Shown here: in pieces, positions 12,677-25,535 of the stretch
How positions within the stretch are numbered: position 1 is the first letter of the stretch
Layout of the letters: the number at the start of each line of letters is the position of its first letter
Origin: Macrotrachela quadricornifera
Lineage: Eukaryota > Rotifera > Eurotatoria > Philodinida > Philodinidae
Direction: 5' to 3'
Assembly (NCBI GenBank): GCA_022393335.1
Contig: JAJEKB010000237.1
Coordinates: 107,215-171,214, forward strand
DNA length: 64,000 nt
Notes under the pieces: generated by a model
Database searches by the model: none
What the model saw: only the letters and a program-made list of their open reading frames with translations
Told to the model about the DNA's origin: nothing
Translations under genes and position numbers: made by a program

Positions 12677-13971
12677 ATGAATTCATCATCAGCACCAGAT
12701 CCAAATTTTTTATCAGCATCTTATGGTTATGAAACAAATTTTCAACAACAACAACAAACAAAACAAGGTTTAACAACTAAACTTCGACAAACAATTAATG
12801 CAGCTGGAAAACGTGTACAAAGTGCTCGTCCAAGAAAATCTTCTATACCTGATTTAAGTAATTTAACTTCACAAAGTCAAGTAAATTTATATAAAATTAT
12901 TTATTAAAAATAATTTATTTTTTATGTTATTTTCTAGGAACTAATTTTACGTGCAGTTGAGACAATAAAAAAAGAAGATAGTGAAAATGTAATGAGTACA
13001 TTAGATGAAAGTCGTGATATATTAAGAAATTCATATGAAGAATTTAAACGTGAACAAGATGAATATCGAAAACAACTTGAAGAAATTTCAAAACTTAAAG
13101 AAGCAACAATGGAAAGACGAAAAGGTAATTTGAATTTATTAATAAATAAAATTTTTCTTTATTTTATTTAAGAAAATGCAATTCCACTTTCAATATTTAT
13201 GCGACAAAAACGTGATATTACTGGTCTCGCTGATCTTCGTCCTAATTCAGGTATGAATCCAACATATCAAGCATATTTTGAAGCACTTCTTTCACCACAT
13301 CAAAATGAACAACAGCATCCAACAGATAAAGCTGCTGTTGTTAAATATATTCGTCGACGTGAAAGAAGAAAACGTGCTGAAGAAAATAAAAAAAATCATC
13401 GATTATCTGATGATATTCTTGAAAAAGTATATTTATATATTAAAGAAAAGTACAAAATAAGAAATTCTTTCTTTTTAGCAAACAGCAGAACTTATGCAAA
13501 AAATGGAAGGTATAGATATTAAATTAGAAAATGAAAGACAACGACAAAATGAATTATTACGTATTCGAATGAATGAAAAGAAAATAAAAACAAATAATAT
13601 TCTTCAAGCTAATGAAATTATTGATCAAGCTAATGAAGCTGATTTAGCGTAAATATAAAATAATAACTTAAATTATTCCTTTTTTTTTTCTTTCTAGTCG
13701 TCAACGTGTTGAACAAACACAACGAGATAAAATTGAAGCACGTTTATCAGCAATGCGTAATCAACAAATTCGTAATCCATCAAATATGATTCATGTTCAA
13801 AGTTATTTAAATGAAAATGATGATGAAGAATTAAATGATGAACAAATTGAAACAACTAAAAAATCTATTCAATTATTAAGTCATAATGATGAACATCGAC
13901 AAATGCGTTCAACAACACCTGTTTATGGTGACACAAATACAGATGATAAAGTTGCACATATTCAAATTTAA
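12677..13971 (+). CDS. Uncharacterised coiled-coil protein
   Basis: Five exons (12677-12880, 12938-13124, 13173-13426, 13479-13648, 13698-13971) join in frame to 362 residues. The N-terminal 60 residues are Ser/Gln-rich and basic (GKRVQSARPRKSSIPDLS). Residues from about 70 to 250 form long charged helices (SYEEFKREQDEYRKQLEEI; RRRERRKRAEENKKNHRL) broken by a more distinctive block, RDITGLADLRPNSGMNPTYQ. The C-terminus is acidic and Asn/Gln-rich. There is no transmembrane segment or known catalytic motif. I do not recognise the family. A cytoskeletal, centrosomal or ciliary role would suit the composition but is only a guess. Confidence 0.75.
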
Positions 13972-14277
13972 TTAAGACATTATATAAAATTCATAATAAT
14001 CGATTTTTCTCCTCTTCTTTTTGAAAACTAAAATTAATCTCATATAAGTTTAATAAAAATGATCAAATTATTAAAAAAAAAACATAGTTTATTATAGAAC
14101 TGAAAATTATTTAAAGATATCCAATTCTTTTTCTTAGTGTAATATAAATGAAAGTAAATATAGACATTTTCATTAAAAATGAATGTCTTAACGTCAAATT
14201 CAACTTGTTTCAGTAAATATTCGCATACTAACTCGTATCTAATCAGCTCATTAGTGTGATTTAGACAATCCGACGCG

Positions 14278-14535
14278 TAGGGATGTACCGAGCCCGAATC
14301 ATTTTTCCGGATTTCACTTTTTTCGATTCGTTTTGCATTGTTCTTTTTATCGGATGTCAATGGTTGAGAAATCTTTCATTTGGATGATGCTAATTTTGTT
14401 AAATGTAATTTATTTGCTCGAATTGTCAGAAGAAATGAGCATTTTTTTGCATTAAATGATTCGAATAATTCTTTAACACCTGGGACTGACCGAGATCGAG
14501 AGTCACGGTTTGGTCTCGGGCTCGGTACATCCCTA
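14278..14535. mobile_element. hAT-type MITE with 8-bp target-site duplication
   Basis: Terminal inverted repeats of about 20 bp are perfect: the left begins TAGGGATGTACCGAGCCCGA and the right end is its reverse complement. The flanking octamers are ccgacgcg (14270-14277) and ccgacgag (14536-14543), identical at seven of eight positions. An 8-bp duplication with a TAGGGATG-type terminus is characteristic of hAT transposons. The 258-bp interior has no coding capacity, so it is non-autonomous. It lies between two convergent genes. Confidence 0.85.
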
Positions 14536-14905
14536 CCGACGAGTTCTATTCGATGTAAGAATCAGATTCTCCATAGGCCAAAGTATGATTAAGAAAAACT
14601 CAAAATACTATTTTTCTAATGAAATTTTGGCATGGTGTAAAGGTATCTATTTTTATCGTCAAGAGATAGAAATATAGATTGATTTTAAAAGTGAACTTAC
14701 TTGTTTTAAATAATAAAATCAAATAATTCTTCTATTTTCTTATCTACAGTGAAAGAAAAAGATTATATCAATAATCCGTATGTTTAGTATTTTATTGTTG
14801 TTGGTTTGTTTGTTTGTTTTTTAACATACACAAAAAGAAAAAGAGAATATACAAATGACTGGGGATACAAATATAGGAAAGCACAAAGAGAAAGAAGATT
14901 TTTAA
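14536..14905. other. Intergenic 3' region
   Basis: About 370 bp between the MITE and the PUF60 stop codon. It should contain the PUF60 3' UTR. GTTTGTTTGTTTG repeats lie near 14800-14820. Nothing else was recognised. Confidence 0.45.
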
Positions 14906-17900
14906 TCAACCAGAAAGATCTTCAGCTTGATAAGTAGCTTGATCATATAATTCAGCTTTTATCATTCGACCACCAAACCATCGACCATTAAGTGATTCAG
15001 CTGTTTTTTCAGCTTCTAAAAAAAATAAAATTCTATCAAAATTTAAATATTAATTCTAAAAAATTTAATTTACCTTTACTATTTCGAAATTCTACAAAAA
15101 TTTTCACAATTTGTTCTGCACTATCATCTTCTCCTTGTCTTTCAGTATAAATAACAACTTTATTAACTTCACCATATTTTGAACATTCTTCTAGAAAATT
15201 TTTTGAAAAAAAAAAAGAAAAAAAATTCAAAATTATATTCAAATAAAATCGAACCTGTTATTTCTTGTTGTAAGTCATCATCAACCTCTTCTGGACCAAC
15301 CATATTTCTTAATACACATACACGTGAATCAAGTCGACGTTGATTTAATTTTTGCATTAATAAATGCCGTTGTTCACGACCTAATTTATATAAAAAAAAT
15401 TTATTTTACATTTTTTTGTATTAGAAAATTTCGTTAGATATACCTTTAACACTAAGTTCTTCTTGTTGAGACAAAGTAGCTGAAGGATCTTCAGCATTTT
15501 TCAAATCTAAAACAGTTTTTTTACTATCAATTGTATCAGTTTTATTTGATGATTGATTTGTTGGTAAAACCAATGAAATCGATGGATATTGTTGTTGATA
15601 TTGTAAATCCGATTGTAGACCAACAGGAATTGGTGGTTCTTCTAATAACGTAGGTTGCGGAATTGTTAATGATGATGGTGGTGGTGGAATAATTACTATT
15701 AATAAAATTAATTTTATTTAAATATAAATAAGAAGAAAATAAAAATTTACCTTGAGGAGGTGGTGGTGGTGGAGGTAAAGGTGAAATTGATGTTTGTTGT
15801 GATGGTGAAGAAGTAGGAAGACTAGTAACAGATGGTGTAGCAAAACTATAAAATAAATTTTAATAAAAACAAAAATAAAATAAATTCATCATTTACTTTG
15901 AAAGAATTCCAGGTGAATTAATAATTGATGGTTGAGGAATAACATTCGTTATAGCATTTGTTGGATTTAACATAGTAGAAATCACTAAAAATTGAATTAA
16001 ATCAATTAACAATTTCTTAAGAATATTCTACTTGATGAAACAGCTGATGCACCACCATAAGATGCAGCAGAAAGTGCAGCTGCAACTGTTGTTGGCGCAA
16101 TTGTGCCACCAAGAAAATTAACTTGTGCTAATGGATTATTGATAATTTGTGTAGCAGCCTAAATAAGAAAGATAAAATTGGTTTTTTTTAAAATTTTTTT
16201 AAAAATTATCATACAACAGTCGATTGGGAACTTGTTTCAACATCTTTAGCTTGCAATTGAGCTGTAATAGTAGCAGCAGCTAATGCTGCAGCTGTTGGCA
16301 TTTGACTTGCTATTGGTTGAGCTGAAGCAAATAAACCTTCAGGTGGTGTTATAGCTTTTCCTACACGAAGATATTGTCCTAAAAAATTAATAATAATAAT
16401 AATAATGAAATTATTTTATTAGATATAACATACCACCAAGATCAAATAAATTCATTGAATTAATTGCATCTTGTGCTGCTTGAACAGTCTCATACTCAAT
16501 AAAGCCATAACCTCTAAAAATTTATTTAGAAAAAATTTCAATAAAAATAAGAATAAATTTTTTTTTATATATTACTTATGTTTTCCTGTTGCTGTATCTT
16601 TTGATAATGAAGAACTTTTAATTTTTCCTTTTATAAATAAAATATAAAAAATACGAAAAATTTATCATCTTTTTTTTATTTTTTCTTTACCAAATGCTTC
16701 AAATACACTTTGAATATCTGTCTCAGTTAAATCTTGATGAATAGAAGCAACATAAATTCGATTATAATTCTTTGCTTCTTCTGTTAATTGATCAATAATT
16801 GGTTGTGCTTGTGGCATATTCGATGGTCTACCAACCTATTCAATAAAATAAAAATCGAAATAAGAAATTTATTTTATTTTATTTTTCTTTTTACTTTAAT
16901 ATTTCTTCCACCTAAAATGACTCCATTCATTTGTTCAATAGATAATTGTGCTGCTTCTGGTGTTTCATATTCAAGAAAAGCAAAACCTTTATGACGATTT
17001 GTAACTGGATCAAATGTTAATGAAACTGATTTTACTGGACCAAATGGTTGAAATGCTTGTTTAAGCATAGCTTCATTTAATTCAAAATTTATACTTCCAA
17101 TATAAATTCTAATTTTAAAATGAATAAAATAAATAAATATTTAGAAGAATACAAAAATAATAGAAATTTTATTAATTATATTTTATAAATTAAAGAATAT
17201 TTACCGACACATTAATAAAAGTGCTTGTTGTTTTTTAATTAAATCTAATTGTGCACGTTGTTGTTGTTGTTGTTGTTTAACAAGAACATATTTAACACTT
17301 TGTTCCATAGCAAATTTTTTTGCACGTTTAACATTTTCATCATCACTAGATCGAACTTTATAACGTCCTGTATCTCGTTTAGCTCCTGGTCCTTGATATA
17401 ATGGACCACGTTGATCAAGTTCAATAAGATTTGTAAATTGTGCAAATGGTGTAAGTTCACGTGGTAAACGTGGCACATCTTGTAATGTAAGTTTTTTTTC
17501 ATTTGTATTTGTTAATTGTTGACCATTGTCTAGAAAAAAAATAACAAAAATGCAAAATATTATAAATATAACCTTTTTGAGAATAATTATATAGATGATC
17601 AGGCATAATGAGCAGGATATTTGTTTTAATGTTGTAGCTGAAAAAGGGATAGAGAAAAAAACAAAAAGAACGAGAAGAAAAAACAAATATTATAAAAAAT
17701 AAAATTTGTATATATCTTAGTTTTTGATTAATAATAAGTAGAATATTGTTGTATACCTAAAATAGGGAGATAAAAGAAGACGAGGTAGTAAAAAAGAATT
17801 TTTTTTTTTTTGTGTTTAAAATCTGTCGGAAGTCTTTTTGTTGTTGATGATTGTCTGAAGATTGAAGATGTACGTGAAATGTTTTTCTGCAATATGGACA

Positions 17901-18081
17901 AGAAAAGAGAAAAAAAGACAAACAAGATTTTTTTGAAAATATAATTCATTATTAATTTATATATACAATAAGCATGCATAATAGACAGAATATATATATA
18001 TATATATATGTATATGTATATATACAAATTAAAATAAATCAACTCACCTATTTGCATTGCATCTGATTGATCAGTAATCAT
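14906..18081 (-). CDS. PUF60: Poly(U)-binding splicing factor PUF60
   Basis: Nuclear U2AF-related protein that binds polypyrimidine tracts and promotes 3' splice-site recognition. Fourteen coding exons give about 642 residues (human 559). Order: N-terminus with [20 protein letters not shown], then RRM1 ([11 protein letters not shown] ... [27 protein letters not shown]), RRM2 ([20 protein letters not shown] ... [28 protein letters not shown]), an Ala/Pro-rich linker with a PPPPPPP run, and the C-terminal U2AF-homology RRM ([16 protein letters not shown] ... [11 protein letters not shown] ... [19 protein letters not shown]). Two alternative first coding exons of 34 nt, 18048-18081 ([11 protein letters not shown]) and 17573-17606 ([11 protein letters not shown]), both splice in phase to the exon at 17205-17529. 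The upstream one resembles the human N-terminus (IKMENGQ versus MQIDNGQ). The XRCC1 stop codon is only 184 bp upstream. Confidence 0.93.
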
Positions 18082-18264
18082 TGCTTTTTTTTTGTTATTA
18101 CAAAAAAAAGGAACCAATTTTATTTATCTGAAAAGATCTTTATCACAGTGAAAATTCCACAAAAAAAAAAACGTTAGGAGATTAAACCACAAAAGATAGT
18201 ATTCATTTTGTTCTTGTATATATATATACAATAATAAAAAAAAATATATGTATAATATTTATTC

Positions 18265-20506
18265 TTAAGGTACAATTAAATAAGGTTGACATGGAACAAA
18301 TTTATTTTCATCATGACAATCTTGTAACCAATCGAGTGAAAGAAATTTTATTTCTGGATTTGTTTTTGATATCTAAAAATATTTAAAAAAATAACAATAT
18401 TTATCAATTTGTACTAATAGTTAATTATGAGATTGTATTCCTCATCATCAAAACTGAAGATAATCAACATACAGATTATCGAAATCTCAACACTTTTTCT
18501 TTTAAAAATATTTTTAATTGAAAATTTTCCTTCGAATATAATTACTACCTTTGCTTACTTTCAGTATATGTAATCTATTTTGTGATTCTTAGAAAAAGTA
18601 TGAAGAGTAGTAAGTAAGAAAATTGTTAATGGATGCATTCGACAGTAAGTATTTAGTTAGAAGTACCATTCTCAAAGAGCTGTATCTACAAATATTCCAC
18701 CACCGAACTGCTGTAATCTATTATTTCGACGAAGAGGACTTTAGTTTTGTGTACTTTTAATATTAAAATTGATTTATATACTTTTTCAAATTCTTGATTC
18801 CATGTTCGATTTGTAATAAAATATTTCACATTTGATGTTATATGTTTTTCTAATATTCCATCATAAGCATAAATAATTCGACGTATATCATGGAATGTAT
18901 TTTCATCAAACTCATCATTAGATACATAAAAATGTTTTTCATGAAAAAAATTTGCTAATTCAAAAGGTTTTTTTTCAGTTGTTGGTTCATCTTCATCAGT
19001 TTCAGCATTATAAACTAAAAAAAAAGAAAGAAAATTAGATTAAATAATTTTAATATAGTGTTTTGAATCTACGTTATTATTATTAGATTGAATATGCAAT
19101 ATATTTAGGTTAGCTCATCTTGAATTAGGCATCTGTCACATCTAGCAGACATTCGAAGATTTCTGCTCAATTGCACAGACAAACTTGAACTTGATTCAAA
19201 ATCAAAAATGATCTACAGATATGTTCCTAGCATCATTTAACTTCTTCATTATGTCTATGATAAAAATTTAATCTCAATTTTTGAAAATGATCAAGAATTA
19301 TAATGATCTGAATGCCACTATTACTCATTGATTTTGTTCAGAGAAGACAAACAAAAAATTGGTTAAAATTATTTGTATGAATGATAAAATCAATATTACC
19401 ATCATCATCATCGTCGAAAGTTGTTATTTTTCTTGTCACATTTTTTGAAACCGGGAATTCGTCATCATCGTCAGAAATTGTTATTTTCTTTTTAGGTTGT
19501 ATTTTACTCTTAACATTTGTTGAAGTTGTCGGTTCATCATCATCTTCATCATCATCATAGTCATCAAATGTTGCGTTCTTCTTAGAGATAGGTGTTTTTC
19601 TTGAAACATCTTTGGAAGTCGTTGGTTCATCATCATCATCAAATGTTGCATTCTTCTTTGTAATAGGTGTTTTTCTTATAACATCTTTTGAAGTCGTTGG
19701 TTCATCATCATTATCATCATCAAAATTAATTATTTTTCTTTGTCTTTTTTCTGATGTTCTATTAGGCGTATCTTTCTTGATTGTATTACTATCAGAATTT
19801 TTAAATACATAATTTTTTTCTGATAATAATTGATTTTGTTTATAACAGTCAAGTATCCATTGTTTATTAACAATAAAACCTTTTTTTGTTTGTTGAACTT
19901 GTATAAATTTTGGTGTATTTGGAAATGCACAACTAAAATTAGAAAAGACAAACAATTAGTTTTTATTTTTGAAAAAAAATCAAATTATATAAATTATACA
20001 TAAGATGTGTACATGTTTCATCCCAATCATCATTATAAATAGCACCCATCGTTGTTGCTTTATTACGTAATTCAGATCTTAATGGATTTTGAAAACCGCT
20101 TAAAACAAAAACCACATTATTCATTATTTTAGATTTATCTGTAACTATAAAAAATAAAAACAAAAAAAAAATAGTAGAAAAATATTTCATTTCGTTACGT
20201 TTGCTTCGTTTTGTTTCATTTTCATTAGTTAATAATTCTGTTTCATTTGATAAACGACGTTTTGATAAACGATTTGGAATATTCTAAAAAAAGATTAAAA
20301 AAATTTAATTGTCTTTCAATTTTATTTACTTTAACATCTTTATTTAATAACGTTTGAATTTCATTATCATCCATTGGTTTTTGACTTAATAATTCATCTG
20401 CAACATTCGATAAACTACGTATTTGATGAGTTGGATTTAAATCAATTTTTTTTTCTGCTTGTTTTTTAGCAAAAAATGAACCAATTTTACTTTGTTCTTT
20501 ACGAGT

Positions 20507-20538
<32 letters not shown>

Positions 20539-21112
20539 TATTATTAATTATCGTAGAAGATTTATTTAAAACTTCATTTTGATTTATTTCATCAGCTGTT
20601 GTTGATGGTGAATATAATTTAATAAAACATAAACCAAATAAATTTAAGCGATTAAATTTTTGTTCACAAATTATTTTTAATCTATCCCATTTTTCATTTA
20701 AACATGTTTTATTTAAATCATTAAATTTTAATAATTTGACTTGATTACGATTTATATTTGAACGTGATTCATTTGGTGTCATAAGTAATGTTGCTGGTAA
20801 TAAAACAGTCCAATCATCCACTTTTGATGATGATGATCGTGATACTAATAATTCAATAAATGAACTACCATCATTACCAATATCAATAGATGATATTAAA
20901 CTTGATTTTTCAAATTCAATAATACATGTTATACGTTCATCATTACCTTTTGATGATAACCATTTTTTATATTGTTCAGGTTTTAATAAATTTTCAGCAC
21001 AATGAATCTGAATAGATAAATAAAAATAAATAATTATAAATTTTAATCTTATAAAACAAACTCGATCTTCACTAGAACAAGAAAGTATATTTCGAAAATT
21101 GATTAATGGCAT
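18265..21112 (-). CDS. XRCC1: DNA single-strand-break repair scaffold XRCC1
   Basis: Nuclear scaffold linking DNA polymerase beta, ligase III, PARP1 and PNKP in base-excision and single-strand-break repair. Seven exons (21062-21112, 20330-21007, 20199-20283, 20000-20144, 19400-19932, 18782-19014, 18265-18372) give 610 residues (human 633). The N-terminal domain runs from MPLINFRNILSCSSED through about residue 160 (WTVLLPATLLM; LFGLCFIKLYSP). BRCT1 (NVVFVLSGFQNPLRSEL ... DDWDETCTHL) and a C-terminal BRCT2 (IKFLSLDWLQDCHDENKF) are present. The inter-BRCT linker holds four to five copies of an acidic/Ser-Thr/Lys unit around DEPTTSKDV and RKTPI, in the region where vertebrate XRCC1 is phosphorylated by CK2 to recruit PNKP and aprataxin. 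The 409-nt last intron contains no recognised gene. Confidence 0.95.
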
Positions 21113-21466
21113 AGATATATTGGTTATCTAAAATATATTTAAAAAAATAAAAAAAAAAAATTCAATCAATTCTCATAGAAATAAAATATTATATATGAGG
21201 TAACTAAATTGTAAGAACAATTATGATTGGTAAATCAAAGTATTTCAATCAGAGGACGCTATTAGATGTATAATGAAGAGGACGCTAAAATACTTCGAAA
21301 AATTTATATATTTGACTACGAAATTTTATTTATAAATAAAAATGAAAGGAAAAATATATATATATAAAGAACAATCCTATAGACATATCACATTACAAAA
21401 AAAAAATTATTATAAATTCTGACAGTGAAAAAAAATGAATGAGATATATATATGATTTTCGTTTTT
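21113..21466. other. Intergenic region
   Basis: About 350 bp between the XRCC1 start and the BTB gene stop, both minus strand. AT-rich, with TA repeats near 21355. Presumably the XRCC1 promoter and the BTB 3' UTR; no other feature was seen. Confidence 0.45.
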
Positions 21467-22683
21467 TTAATCAGAATCAGTAATATTAAATTGAAAATCT
21501 AAATTATTTGCTTGAAAATCCGGTGATAGAAGTATAGTGTCTTGAAAAAAATTTTGTTCATTATTATTATTATTTACATTTATTGATGATGAATTATTTG
21601 TAATTAAAACATTCGGTGACATTGTTTTATATGAATCAGTTAAACAAACTAAACGATATGGATCACCATCAGAAGTCCATTCTTCAAGCATATACATTCT
21701 TGCACGTGCTATATCATTTAATATTATTTCATCAATTGAATATGTATCCATTGTTATATGAATAAGATTACAAAGTAAATTTGCTGGTATAAATTGAAGA
21801 ATACTTAAAATATAATCAATAACTTCACCATAATTTCGTCCTCTATCAATTTGATAAAGAATACGTAAACGACGAATCCATAATTCAATATCATTTGTAG
21901 TAAATAAAATTTTTATATTATGCGAATTATAAAAACTTGGTATTTGAGTTTTATCAAGAAAAAGTATATAACGTGGCTGAATAGTTGATGATGAATGATT
22001 TTTTTCATTTGATTTTAAATAAGTTGATGAAGATTTTGTTGAATTTGGACGTGAATTTGATATTGGTCGACGTGATGAATAAATACGATTTGAATTATTT
22101 TGAATTATTGTTTCATCATCTTGATGTCGAGGTGAAGTAAGTGCTGAATCACTTGCATGAAAACTTTTTGATTTCATTGATGGCTTTGAAAATTAAAAAA
22201 AAAAGAAGAAACATAAAAATGATATAATTTTGAAAAAATTCAAATTACTTTTTCAAGTTTTTGTTGTATTGGTAGTAAAACAAATTTAAATGATTGAAGT
22301 TGTTTTAATAAAACATCTTTACATGGTTGTTTAAGATGTTCAATCATATATTCATCAGCTAATAAAAGAAAATCTTCAATATTATCATTTGTTATTTGTC
22401 CATGAAATTGTGGATAAATATATTTTAATAATTCAAGTATACTTTCACTTGTTTTACCTTCTAAAATTATTTCTTGAGCATTATGTTCTTTAAATTCTCC
22501 ATCAAACATTCGAGTAAATACAGGTGATACTAATGATAATAATAATCGATGACAATAAAATTTTTCTTTTTCAACTACTAAAATAACATCAGATTTTGTA
22601 TTATATATATTTGATGAATCAGTAAAATAATCTAATGGTGATGGAATTGTTGATGATAATCGAAGTAATTCTGATGATATCAT
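21467..22683 (-). CDS. BTB/POZ domain protein
   Basis: Two exons (22249-22683, 21467-22183) join in phase 0 to 383 residues. Residues about 30-140 form a BTB/POZ domain: SDVILVVEKEKFYCHRLLLS, VFTRMFDGEFKEHNAQEI, ILELLKYIYP, LLLADEYMIEHLKQ. BTB domains dimerise and often act as CUL3 ubiquitin-ligase adaptors. A Ser/Arg/Asn-rich linker follows, then a helical region of about 130 residues (IELWIRRLRILYQIDRGRNY ... NLLCNLIHITMDTYSIDEI) that I cannot assign; no Kelch, MATH or zinc-finger motif is visible. Substrate and family are unknown. The C-terminus is Asn-rich and acidic. Confidence 0.85.
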
Positions 22684-25535
22684 ATCATATATGTGTGAGA
22701 TAGAAACTATTGAAATTATTTAACGTTTTTGTTATATATAGAAAAATGGCAAAAAAGAATCAGACACTATATGATTGTTTCATCATTTTCATTTGCTTTT
22801 TTTTTTTTGCTTTTCTATTCTGTTCTTTTTTTTTGACGCGTTTGCTGTACATTATGGTATATTTTACTTTGATCCATCAGAATGATTGAAGTACACAGAA
22901 GGAGTAAAGAAAGAAAAAGAGAAAAATGAAAAGAAATAATGATTTTAACGAACAAAATTTCTATATAATGCATTTAGGTTTGTATAAAAAGAGAATGAAG
23001 AATGACCAAAAAAAAGAAAAGAAATCTATGAATAAATGTATGCATGTCTATAGTAAAGAATGTATAATAAAGACTATAAAATAGATAAAGACAATCATTT
23101 ATATCATTAATAAGACAATAAATGTGAATATAAACATCATTTAACTAATTAATCATGTACAGATTATAAAATATATATTGTATTGTTAATAAAAAAAAAA
23201 CAAAGGAATTAAAAATATATATTTAAAACAATTGTCGTATTGAGAAATATAAGAAAATTTTTTTAATTTATGCTGATTAGTTTATTTAGAAGTATTCATT
23301 CTTTCTCATAGCTAAACTTGAAGATCTTCAATCGAAATTCACTCAATAACGTCAATATAGAGAACGGTAGTATGTACAAAAATGTCTTAATCAACTCTTT
23401 TAACTGTTACTATAATAAGTATGTAATGTCATGATTAAATGTAGTTCGAGGTGGATCAGAGAATATATATAGATAGAGTTTTTTCAGGCGACGAATTTAT
23501 ACTCTGGTATGTAATCTCTTTTATTGTAGAAAAATCGTCATTTTTACTTCGAAAAAATTTATGAAAATATTTGTAGATCAATATATTAATCTTTATTGTT
23601 TCGCAATAATCTTATAACTCTTAACTTAATAGAAAAGAATAATGAAAAGAGTTAATTATTCAATCTCAGAATGATTTATAAAAATATATCCGATATATTA
23701 AAAATGATTGATAATATTGACAGCATACACATTTTATTAATTTTTTTTTACAAGGTCAAAAAGTTTATAATGGTATACTCTTTTGATATATATATTGTAT
23801 AAAATCGATACATTAGAAATCGACGAGTTCGGATCCAAAGTTTAATTAATTTTAAGATTTGAGTCCAAATCCATATTGAGATTTAATTTCCGACTCGATT
23901 TCATTCAGCTTTGAATTTAAATATATAGATATTGACGTCAACGTATAATACTCTCATTCTTCTTTTTCAAGATTTTGTTTTTTCTTTTTAATTATAATTT
24001 TAAAAAATTTATTTCGGATTTGAATAGAAAAAAAGTGCATTTGTAAGTACCTTTTGTAATTCGCACAATAGTTTTCAGCTGATTTATTTCATTTTCTGTT
24101 TTGCCGTTCTTTTTTCATTATTATCTTTATTCTAATGCAAAAAACATAATTAATATGTGGCTTCTAGTTATTGAGAAGGTTATATAGGTAATTTGCTTGG
24201 ATTTACTTTTTCTACATTGTTTTTTTGTTTTTGAATAAAAATAAAGCAATAAGTTTTGAAGAGTTGAAATTCATTGGTTTTTAAAACATGCAACTAATTA
24301 GAAAGCCTTGAAAACTTTTACATACATCACATTTCTTATCATTAAAACGCATGTTTTATGACAAAAGGAAAAGATTTATGGGATCCATATATTTATATAA
24401 GAACTTATTATATTTAAAGAGTATTCCTGCCTCGATTCTTCTAATGAATTATTCTTCATTTTATTTCTATGTATTAGAAATTCTTCTAATCTCATTTTCA
24501 ATGTCATCTAAAGTCAAATTAAAATTCTATCAATTATTTTAGATCCAAAGACTACTTCTTAAAAAAATTAATTATAAAAATTAATCATATGTATAATACG
24601 TTATACATCCTATATTCAACGTATTGCAAGTTTTTTTATTATTTTAATAGATAAAAATTACGAATAAGGAATAGTTGAAAATATTATAAAATAGCAAAAA
24701 TTTAATGGAAGATCTATCTTTTGAATATCTTATATTAGCAATAATAATATAGAATGCATATGCAAATATTAAAAAAAACTAATAAAAATCTCATACAAAT
24801 CCTTTTTAAGGTTTCGTATGAATTTCAATTTAGGATTTATAAAATTTATAAATTCAATATTAATCCTCTTTGTATTCACTTTTCAAACAGATAGTAATTC
24901 TGTATCAATAGTATAGACACAAGTTGTTGTTGATATTGACACAAACCATAATCATACATAATATTATAAAATAAAAAAATTTCTCCACCTTTAAAAGTTT
25001 AATAGTGTCAAATTACTAACATTACAATCACACATATCTTTATGTTAGAATTAATTAAATTATTAATATGAATAATTCGTATATATATATATATATATAT
25101 CGTTTTAAAATCATAAGATTCATGTGGATTATTCAACATTTATTCAATAAATAAAATTACGAAAAAAAAGAAAACAGAAAAAAGAAAGTATTTAGAATGA
25201 AATATACCATTTCTTAATTTTATTTGATAAATTTCTTTGACAATAAGAAAAAAATTTTCTGATAATATTCTTTTTTGAAATTTTTTTCATAATTCATTAA
25301 AATTAATTATCAAAAAAATTCGATTTAGACATTCAAAATCTTTTCGAATAATATTAATAATAATTATAATAATAGTAATAATGTGCATGGCATGCATATG
25401 GTTAATAAACGAGAAAAAAGAAAAAAGAAAACAAACGAAAGAAAGAAAGAAAGAAAAAAAAAGGACAATTAAAGGGACTGCAAAACAACAATTACTCAAT
25501 ATTTGTTCATTAGTTCTGTACATATTATTTTTTTG
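22684..25535. other. Long intergenic region, no gene recognised
   Basis: About 2.85 kb, the largest gene-free stretch. It is AT-rich with TA microsatellites (near 25080-25100), GAAA runs (near 25430-25460) and no conserved coding frame. Short frames at 24351-24542 (plus) and 25287-25523 (minus) are compositional. It may hold distal regulatory DNA for the BTB gene upstream side or the nuclear receptor 3' end, but nothing was identified. Confidence 0.5.

Noticed and set aside
17728..18117. 129-residue minus-strand frame between PUF60 and XRCC1
   Set aside because: Mostly translation of an intron with TA repeats; only its 18048-18081 part is a plausible PUF60 first exon.
18373..18781. 409-nt XRCC1 intron considered as a mobile insertion
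   Set aside because: Unusually long for the window, but I found no convincing inverted ends or target duplication.
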